Below are positions 59,486 through 64,000 of a DNA stretch of 64,000 bases, piece after piece. The DNA comes from JAGXQV01 sp964451375 (GTDB lineage Bacteria > Pseudomonadota > Gammaproteobacteria > Burkholderiales > Sulfuricellaceae). Below the pieces are notes generated by a model. That model ran no database searches and was not told the DNA's origin. It saw only the letters and a list, made by a program, of their open reading frames with translations. The translations under genes and the position numbers were made by a program. The number at the start of each line of letters is the position of its first letter. The first letter of the stretch is position 1. Location of the stretch: NCBI GenBank assembly GCA_964451375.1, contig CAYVIN010000006.1, positions 35,818 to 99,817 of the forward strand. Direction: 5' to 3'.

Positions 59486-59515
59486 TTGACCTAACAAAGA
59501 ATTTACAATTATAGT
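59486..59515 (+). promoter_or_regulatory. Promoter of the zapB-like/zapA unit, probably leaderless
   Basis: TTGACC at 59486-59491 and TATAGT at 59510-59515 lie 18 bases apart. The ATG of the first gene is at 59522, six to seven bases after the -10, exactly where transcription would start. The region is AT-rich compared with its surroundings. There is no Shine-Dalgarno before that ATG, which supports a leaderless message. Confidence 0.55.
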
Positions 59516-59521
59516 GCGGGC

Positions 59522-59722
59522 ATGGAAGCTGAACTGAAAGCCTTGGAAGACAAGGTTTCCCAACTCGTCGATTTATGCCAGCGCCTGCGTGCGGAAAATC
59601 TCCGCCTGCGTCAGGAAGTGGCTGGTGTACAAAGCAATAATCGCACTTTGACCGAAAAAATTGAGTCGGCAAAAGACCGTCTCGAACATCTGCTCGAACA
59701 AATTCCCGAGGAAGTGGCATGA
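59522..59722 (+). CDS. ZapB-like coiled-coil cell division protein
   Basis: A 66-residue protein that is coiled coil over nearly all its length (LKALEDKVSQLVDLCQRLRA, LRQEVAGVQSNNRTLTEKIE, AKDRLEHLLEQIPEE). It matches the small TIGR02449/ZapB-like proteins encoded just before zapA in beta- and gammaproteobacteria. ZapB-type proteins bind ZapA and gather FtsZ at midcell. Its stop overlaps the zapA ATG by four bases. Confidence 0.88.
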   Translation: MEAELKALEDKVSQLVDLCQRLRAENLRLRQEVAGVQSNNRTLTEKIESAKDRLEHLLEQIPEEVA

Positions 59723-60021
59723 GCCGGAGTCTTGACGTTACGATCATGGGGCGCGAGTTTCGCGTCGCCTGCCCGGAAGGTGAAGAAGACGCCCTGCTCG
59801 AAGCCGTTGATTATCTTGACCGGAAAATGAACGACATCCGCCAGGGCGGGAAAATCGTCGGCACCGAAAAAATCGCCGTCATGGCAGCCCTCAATATCAC
59901 CCACGAACTCCTGTCCTCGCGCCTTCCCGGCGGTTTTGACATCGGCGAGTATAAGCGTAGAATGGGTTCCATGCAGTCCCGGATAGAGCAAGCCCTGTCC
60001 GAACAGGACAACCTGTTTTAA
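59719..60021 (+). CDS. zapA: Cell division protein ZapA
   Basis: A 100-residue ZapA: VTIMGREFRVACPEGEEDAL, LDRKMNDIRQGGKIVGTEKI and AVMAALNITHELLSSR, then a C-terminal coiled coil (MGSMQSRIEQALSEQDNLF). It cross-links FtsZ protofilaments. The neighbours, ZapB-like before and 6S RNA plus ygfA after, are the conserved proteobacterial arrangement. Confidence 0.96.
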   Translation: MSRSLDVTIMGREFRVACPEGEEDALLEAVDYLDRKMNDIRQGGKIVGTEKIAVMAALNITHELLSSRLPGGFDIGEYKRRMGSMQSRIEQALSEQDNLF

Positions 60022-60022
60022 T

Positions 60023-60052
60023 ACGGAAGTTTCCCAAACGGAAAACTTCCGG
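60023..60052 (+). terminator. Hairpin after zapA
   Basis: CGGAAGTTT (60023-60031) pairs with AAACTTCCG (from 60042) around a short A/C-rich loop, ending in GTTAACC. It starts right after the zapA stop and lies just before the 6S RNA; a terminator or processing site between the two is likely, although the T-run is short. Confidence 0.45.
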
Positions 60053-60064
60053 TTAACCGAGTCG

Positions 60065-60240
60065 TCCCCCTGCGGTGTTCGTCAAAGCCATATATTCTTT
60101 GAACCAGATTTATGCATATTGGCTGTGATCGTTAAGAACGTTGTTGTGCCTGTCCCTCGCGGATGCGCCTGATGCGTTTCTGATTGCGGCCACCTTGAAC
60201 CCAGGTTCAAGATGCCGGTTTTGACGGCATTTGCGGGGGG
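60065..60240 (+). ncRNA. ssrS: 6S RNA
   Basis: The 237-base gap between zapA and ygfA is the conserved 6S RNA locus. The 5' segment CCCCCTGCGGTGTTCGTC (from 60065) and the 3' segment GACGGCATTTGCGGGGGG (to 60240) are the family's closing stem; TTGAACC...GGTTCAA at 60193-60210 makes the internal arm. 6S RNA mimics an open promoter and sequesters sigma-70 RNA polymerase in stationary phase. The ends are set by the closing stem and may be off by several bases. Confidence 0.88.
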
Positions 60241-60258
60241 CCTTAATTCCCCTCCCCT

Positions 60259-60834
60259 ATGAACAAGAAGCAAATGCGCGCCGCATTGCGCCGCGCCCGC
60301 CGCGCCGTGCCTCCCCAAGCCCGGCGGCGCGCTGCGCAAGCCTTGCGTCGGCGCGCCATGCCCTTGTTGTTGCGCTATCGGCGGATCGGCTTTTATCTGG
60401 CGACCGGCGAGGAAATGGACTTGTTGCCCTTGCTAAATCAAGCCGCCTGGGCCGGCAAAACCTGCTGTGTACCCGTCGTTCCACCGCGTTTTCAGCGCCG
60501 CCTCAGCTTTAGCTCACTCACGTCGCTGCCACGCTGGTATCTCAATCGTTACGGCATCCACGAACACTGGTCACCGCGTCCAATGCGCGCCTGGCAACTC
60601 GACCTGCTGTTTGTACCGCTGGTGGGATTTGATATGGAAGGTTATCGGCTGGGGATGGGCGGTGGCTTTTACGACGCCAGTCTGGCCTACCTGAACCGCC
60701 GCGCGGTGTGGCGCAAGCCCTATCTGGTGGGAATCGGCTACGAATGCCAGAAAGTCCAGGAAGTGCCGCGCGAACCCTGGGACATCCCGCTGGACGCCGT
60801 CCTCACCGAAGCGGCGTTATACCGCTTCAAATAA
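60259..60834 (+). CDS. ygfA: 5-formyltetrahydrofolate cyclo-ligase
   Basis: A 191-residue enzyme that converts 5-formyl-THF to 5,10-methenyl-THF using ATP. The substrate pocket motifs are present: YRRIGFYLATGEEMDLLPLL, GKTCCVPVV, and LDLLFVPLVGFDMEGYRLGMGGGFYD, the hallmark GxGGGFYD. Location directly after 6S RNA is conserved, and co-transcription with 6S RNA is known in other proteobacteria. It overlaps the convergent next gene by eight bases. Confidence 0.95.
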   Translation: MNKKQMRAALRRARRAVPPQARRRAAQALRRRAMPLLLRYRRIGFYLATGEEMDLLPLLNQAAWAGKTCCVPVVPPRFQRRLSFSSLTSLPRWYLNRYGIHEHWSPRPMRAWQLDLLFVPLVGFDMEGYRLGMGGGFYDASLAYLNRRAVWRKPYLVGIGYECQKVQEVPREPWDIPLDAVLTEAALYRFK

Positions 60835-61174
60835 GCAGCGGAAATTGCTGTGGCGCGCGGCCATCGATAAGCAACTCGTTTAGCGCCGCCCGCGCGCTAT
60901 CCGTAAAGCCGTGGCGTTTGCCCAAGTTCAATAGTTTTTCCACCGCCACCTCGAAGCGGCAATCGCTGTCCATCCATTCCGCAAGCAACCGGTTTGAGCT
61001 GACCCGCGTCAGTTTCAACACCCCCGGCTGAACGCACAATAAATGCGCAAACTTGGCGCTGCGCCGCGCCACAATAGCGATGCGGTTTTGCTTATCCATC
61101 ACTACCCGCCCTTTCAACTGGGAAAGTTCGGGTGCGACGAAATCAATGGTGTGTTTATCCAGGTGGTCTCTCAT
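60827..61174 (-). CDS. Protein of unknown function
   Basis: A 115-residue soluble protein: DKHTIDFVAPELSQLKGRVV, DKQNRIAIVARRSAKFAHLL, then a helical C-terminal half with VEKLLNLGKRHGFTDSARAA. No motif or family is recognised. Convergent with ygfA (eight-base overlap). A start at 61174 is the first ATG; residue 1 to 25 reads like a strand pair, so it is probably real. Confidence 0.7.
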   Translation of the reverse strand: MRDHLDKHTIDFVAPELSQLKGRVVMDKQNRIAIVARRSAKFAHLLCVQPGVLKLTRVSSNRLLAEWMDSDCRFEVAVEKLLNLGKRHGFTDSARAALNELLIDGRAPQQFPLLI

Positions 61175-61271
61175 TGGGGCTAATCCAGAGCCGGCGTCTC
61201 CAATTCGCCGAACGGAGGCATTGTTCCCTATGCGCGCGGTTGGCGCAATAATTCGGTAATCCTGCTAGGGT

Positions 61272-61298
61272 TTTATGCTTATAATAAATGCGCATAAA
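61272..61298 (+). promoter_or_regulatory. Promoter and inverted repeat of ccdAB
   Basis: A consensus -10 TATAAT lies at 61280-61285. It is flanked by the inverted repeat TTTATGC (61272-61278) and GCATAAA (61292-61298). The -35 (TAATCC at 61257-61262) is weak. The antitoxin ATG is at 61317. The symmetric arms around the -10 are a probable operator for CcdA. Confidence 0.5.
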
Positions 61299-61316
61299 TC
61301 CTACGTGAGGGACGCC

Positions 61317-61550
61317 ATGTCAGCGGTTCAAAACAAACGCTCAGTCAATTTGTCGGTAAATAGCGCACTGATTCAGGAAGCCAAAAGCCTGGATATCAAC
61401 CTGTCGCGCGAATTCGAAAGTCATCTGGAAACCCTGGTAAAGCAGCGCCGCCAGGAAAAATGGCTGGCGGAAAACCACGCTGCGCTGGACGCCTACAACG
61501 ACCACATCGAACGCGACGGCGTATTTAGCGACGGCTTGCGGGGATTCTGA
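61317..61550 (+). CDS. ccdA: CcdA antitoxin
   Basis: A 77-residue CcdA: a ribbon-helix-helix N-terminus (KRSVNLSVNSALIQEAKSLD; INLSREFESHLETLVKQRRQ) and the toxin-binding tail WLAENHAALDAYNDHIERDG, FSDGLRGF. It protects gyrase by binding CcdB and represses the operon. Start at ATG 61317 after GTGAGGGACGCC. Its TGA shares a base with the ccdB ATG. Confidence 0.92.
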   Translation: MSAVQNKRSVNLSVNSALIQEAKSLDINLSREFESHLETLVKQRRQEKWLAENHAALDAYNDHIERDGVFSDGLRGF

Positions 61551-61867
61551 TGGCGCAATTCGACATCTACCGCAACCCCAATCCGGCCAGCGCCAAAAAT
61601 ATCCCCTACCTGCTCGACGTACAATCCGATTTGCTGAGCCACCTGATCACCCGCGTGGTCGCGCCGCTATCCCGACCGGACGTGGTAAGCGGCAAGACCG
61701 CCCGCCAACTCAATCCGGTGTTTGAAATAAGCGGGGAACAGCTCGTCCTGTTGACCCAGGAAATGGCGGGGGTGTCGATCAAGCCGCTGGGCAACGCCGT
61801 TGCGAATTTGCAGGAAAAGCGCGCCGACATCCTGGCGGCGTTGGATGTGGTGTTTAGCGGGGTGTGA
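61550..61867 (+). CDS. ccdB: CcdB toxin (gyrase poison)
   Basis: A 105-residue CcdB: MAQFDIYRNPNPASAKNIPY, LDVQSDLLSHLITRVVAPLS, LNPVFEISGEQLVLLTQEMA and the gyrase-binding C-terminal ILAALDVVFSGV. It traps DNA gyrase in the cleavage complex. Chromosomal ccdAB of this type are common in proteobacteria. Confidence 0.95.
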   Translation: MAQFDIYRNPNPASAKNIPYLLDVQSDLLSHLITRVVAPLSRPDVVSGKTARQLNPVFEISGEQLVLLTQEMAGVSIKPLGNAVANLQEKRADILAALDVVFSGV

Positions 61868-61923
61868 GTGGAGTTCTTGCAAGCGCGGGCAGACACTATC
61901 AAACAGAATGAAAAGGACAAAAC

Positions 61924-62385
61924 ATGCGCTACTGGCTAATGAAATCCGAACCCTCCGATGTGAGCATCGACGATCTGGCGGGGATGCCCAATCAATCCGT
62001 TGCCTGGTATGGGGTGCGCAATTATCAGGCGCGCAATTTCATGCGCGACCAGATGCGGGTAGGGGATGGGGTGTTTTTTTATCATTCCAATTGCGCCGAG
62101 CCGGGCATTGTCGGGATTGCGGAGGTGGGCAGGCTGGCTTACCCGGATCACACCCAGTTTGATCCTGACCACAAATACTTCGATCCCAAGGCCACGCCGG
62201 AAACGCCGCGCTGGTTCAATGTGGACGTGAAACTGGTGCGCAAGACCCGTCTGGTGGGTCTCAAGGAATTGCGTTCCTATCCCGAACTGGAGCGGATGCG
62301 CATTCTGCAAAAGGGCAACCGTTTGTCGATCACGCCGCTCGACCCGCGCGAGTGGGAATTTATCCTCGCTCTGATGTCGCGATAA
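61924..62385 (+). CDS. EVE domain protein
   Basis: A 153-residue protein consisting of one EVE domain: MRYWLMKSEPSDVSIDDL, WYGVRNYQARNFMRDQMRVG, FFYHSNCAEPGIVGIAEV and a C-terminal LQKGNRLSITPLDPREWEFI. EVE is related to YTH and PUA folds and binds modified nucleotides in DNA or RNA; bacterial members are sometimes found with restriction or defence genes. No such partner is near. Confidence 0.94.
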   Translation: MRYWLMKSEPSDVSIDDLAGMPNQSVAWYGVRNYQARNFMRDQMRVGDGVFFYHSNCAEPGIVGIAEVGRLAYPDHTQFDPDHKYFDPKATPETPRWFNVDVKLVRKTRLVGLKELRSYPELERMRILQKGNRLSITPLDPREWEFILALMSR

Positions 62386-62463
62386 TCCTCTTTTCTCCGA
62401 ATGGCAGGCGCAAAACGCCGCGCCCGCCGCTCACAATTTCTGCCGGGTATTGGGGAGGTTTTT

Positions 62464-63258
62464 ATGGAATTCTGGTTGTTGTATCTGGCGGTCGGCGCTT
62501 TCGCCGGTTTTCTCGCTGGTTTGCTGGGCATCGGCGGGGGCTTGGTGATTGTCCCGGCGCTGGTGTTTATTTTTGCCGCGCAGGGTTTTCCGGCTGAATA
62601 TCTGATGCACTTCGCGCTCGGCACTTCGCTGGCGAGCATCCTGTTCACCTCGGTTTCCAGCGTACGCGCCCATCAGGCCCACGGCGCGGTGGAATGGCGG
62701 GTGGTGCGCGGTATCGCGCCGGGCATCGTGGTCGGGACTTTGCTCGGAACCTTGCTCGCGGCGCAGCTTTCCACATATTTCCTCAAGGTGTTTTTCATTA
62801 TTTTTATCTACTACGTCGCCGTGCAGATGTTGCTCAACATCAAGCCCCAACCGAGCCGCCAGATTCCCGGATCGGCCGGGTTGTTCGCGGCGGGCGGGGT
62901 GATCGGCGGGGTGTCCAGCCTGGTGGGCATCGGCGGGGGGACGTTATCGGTGCCTTTCATGACCTGGTGCAACATCAAGCTGCATCAGGCTATCGGGACT
63001 TCGGCGGCGATAGGTTTTCCGATAGCCGCCGCCGGGGCGCTGGGGTTCTGGCTGAACGGCGCAGCGCTGGAGAACCTGCCGGCGTATTCGTGGGGATTCG
63101 TGTATCTGCCGGGATTGGCCGGATTGGTGGTCGCCAGTGTCCTGACTGCGCCGTTCGGCGCGCGCCTGGCGCATCGTCTGCCGGTGGCGCGGCTCAAGAA
63201 AATCTTCGCGGTGTTGCTGCTGTTACTCGGGACGCGGATGCTTGCGGGGCTGTGGTAG
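62464..63258 (+). CDS. TauE/SafE-family membrane permease (sulfite exporter-like)
   Basis: A 264-residue membrane protein with about eight hydrophobic segments and two duplicated halves, each with a glycine-rich motif: FLAGLLGIGGGLVIVPALVF and VSSLVGIGGGTLSVPF. Members export sulfite, sulfoacetate or other sulfur-containing anions. A link to the dsr pathway is possible (sulfite is its product) but not shown by position. Start at ATG 62464; the open frame upstream lacks similarity. Confidence 0.92.
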   Translation: MEFWLLYLAVGAFAGFLAGLLGIGGGLVIVPALVFIFAAQGFPAEYLMHFALGTSLASILFTSVSSVRAHQAHGAVEWRVVRGIAPGIVVGTLLGTLLAAQLSTYFLKVFFIIFIYYVAVQMLLNIKPQPSRQIPGSAGLFAAGGVIGGVSSLVGIGGGTLSVPFMTWCNIKLHQAIGTSAAIGFPIAAAGALGFWLNGAALENLPAYSWGFVYLPGLAGLVVASVLTAPFGARLAHRLPVARLKKIFAVLLLLLGTRMLAGLW

Positions 63259-63260
63259 AT

Positions 63261-63304
63261 TACGGAAGTTAGTGGTTGGTAACCCGGTGATGCCCGTGGA
63301 TAGG
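63261..63304. repeat. Dispersed repeat family A, copy 3 (inverted)
   Basis: The complement reads CCTATCCACGGGCATCACCG then GGTTACCAACCACTAACTTC, matching 49769-49812 and 45067-45110. It starts three bases after the TauE/SafE stop. Confidence 0.6.
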
Positions 63305-63383
63305 TGATCTATATTTTAGGCACCCTCTCGGAGTGGCGGTGAGAGGGTGCTGCGCGTGTATTTCAGGCTGGAACGAAGATGGA

Positions 63384-63740
63384 TTATTCACACTCCGCCG
63401 CAACGATTTCGCAACCCTTGCCGCAGCGCTTCAGCGCCGCATTCGTCGCGATTTCCTTGGTTTTGCCGCCGCCGTAAGCGTGGTTGTTCAGCGAGGTGGC
63501 GTAAGCGCCGCACTGTGCATACCACACGCCGATCCGGCAGTTTTTCAGGCCGAGTTCCTTGCAGCCCTTGAGCGCGGATTTTTTCGCCGCTTCCTTGGTT
63601 TTGTCGCCGGTAGAGACGTAATAGCCGACATCACTGGCCTTGTCGCCCGCCATATCGTCCACCGCGATAGCGCCGATGGCGAAGACGCTCATCGGCGCAG
63701 CCAGGGCCAGGCAAAGCAGCATTCCCATAATTTTTTTCAT
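63384..63740 (-). CDS. Exported DUF4189 domain protein
   Basis: A 118-residue exported protein, signal peptide MKKIMGMLLCLALAAPMSVFA, then one DUF4189 domain: GAIAVDDMAGDKASDVGYYV, TKEAAKKSALKGCKELGLKN, CRIGVWYAQCGAYA and TKEIATNAALKRCGKGCEIV. The six cysteines are likely to form disulfides. Function of the domain is unknown. Start at ATG 63740 after GGGAGAAAATC. Confidence 0.9.
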   Translation of the reverse strand: MKKIMGMLLCLALAAPMSVFAIGAIAVDDMAGDKASDVGYYVSTGDKTKEAAKKSALKGCKELGLKNCRIGVWYAQCGAYATSLNNHAYGGGKTKEIATNAALKRCGKGCEIVAAECE

Positions 63741-63862
63741 TGATTTTCTCCCGTACTTGAGGTTGATTGGCAAGCGCCGGGGGCATCTTACTGAGCGGGC
63801 GTATCCTGAGCGTGTCCTAATTCGACGTTGTCAGATTTGACGAGTAGTCCTGTTAGTACGTC

Positions 63863-63883
63863 CCTTCCCCCCACGGGGGAAGG
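63863..63883. repeat. Hairpin CCTTCCCCC-CAC-GGGGGAAGG at the right end
   Basis: A perfect 9-base-pair stem within the last 260 bases (63741-64000). The stretch contains no gene I can support. Its remaining text is CCCCCACCCC-type and AT-mixed sequence, and a gene may start beyond the edge. Confidence 0.45.
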
Positions 63884-64000
63884 ACAGGATGGGGGCGGGC
63901 AAATCATCACAACTGCATGATTTTAAATCGCCCCCACCCCAACCCTCAATGTTGTTGACTTAAGCCGCCGCTGGCTGCTTCGCACGGTTTTGCTGCCACT

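Noticed and set aside
1..64000. CRISPR array to go with the Cas6-like gene
   Set aside because: No series of direct repeats with regular spacers was seen. The repeats present are inverted or dispersed single copies.
1..64000. rRNA and tRNA genes
   Set aside because: No conserved rRNA sequence or tRNA cloverleaf with TTCGANTC-type arms was noticed, but this was a by-eye check; tRNAscan-SE would settle it.

Overview
The window looks like a chromosomal segment of a GC-rich, sulfur-oxidising betaproteobacterium, probably Nitrosomonadales (Gallionella, Sulfuricella or Thiobacillus relatives). This rests on a complete oxidative-type dsr operon in the order dsrABEFHCMKLJOPNR, a Tex/ZapA/6S RNA/ygfA housekeeping background, an LPS-core cluster, and many two-component and c-di-GMP proteins. 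The genus is inferred; no rRNA or tRNA gene lies in the window.

Layout. 1-6.1 kb: tex, REP-like hairpin repeats, and a large metallophosphoesterase-STAND NTPase-TPR gene on the minus strand whose 28th codon is TAG. 6.2-12.9 kb: two toxin-antitoxin (TA) modules around rep, then apaH, an acyltransferase, an unknown protein and a sulfurtransferase. 12.9-14.2 kb: a three-gene minus-strand unit with an 80-residue unknown protein, a Cas6/Cmx6-like protein with no CRISPR nearby, and a DsrC-like protein lacking both redox cysteines. It diverges from the dsr operon at 14.5-27.3 kb. 27.4-31.7 kb: three exported proteins in one minus-strand unit and a HupR/HoxA-like sigma-54 response regulator. 32.0-38.2 kb: an uncharacterised envelope operon (membrane protein, lipoprotein, winged-helix regulator, TonB-like protein) behind a large palindromic operator, then two exported proteins. 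38.3-49.6 kb: a compact five-gene signalling operon (response regulators, GGDEF/EAL proteins, one histidine kinase), a gene-poor stretch with relics, a PhnD-like periplasmic binding protein coupled to a membrane diguanylate cyclase, and a mazEF relic. 49.8-59.4 kb: asnB, msbA and three glycosyltransferases, separated at most gaps by small TA modules. 59.5-64 kb: zapB-like gene, zapA, 6S RNA, ygfA, ccdAB, an EVE-domain protein, a TauE/SafE permease and a DUF4189 protein.

How it works together. rDsrAB oxidises sulfane sulfur delivered by DsrEFH and DsrC to sulfite. DsrL supplies the electron link, DsrMKJOP connects DsrC thiol/disulfide chemistry to the quinone pool, DsrN amidates siroheme, and DsrR resembles an A-type carrier. 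The divergent unit adds a redox-inert DsrC paralogue and a Cas6-fold protein, which is the most unusual association here. Intact TA modules of at least five toxin families, plus two relics, suggest repeated acquisition and decay of addiction modules in the gaps between core genes. The signalling blocks point to heavy use of c-di-GMP.

Limits: everything was read by eye. Start sites, promoters and terminators are judged from motifs and spacing, not computed scores.
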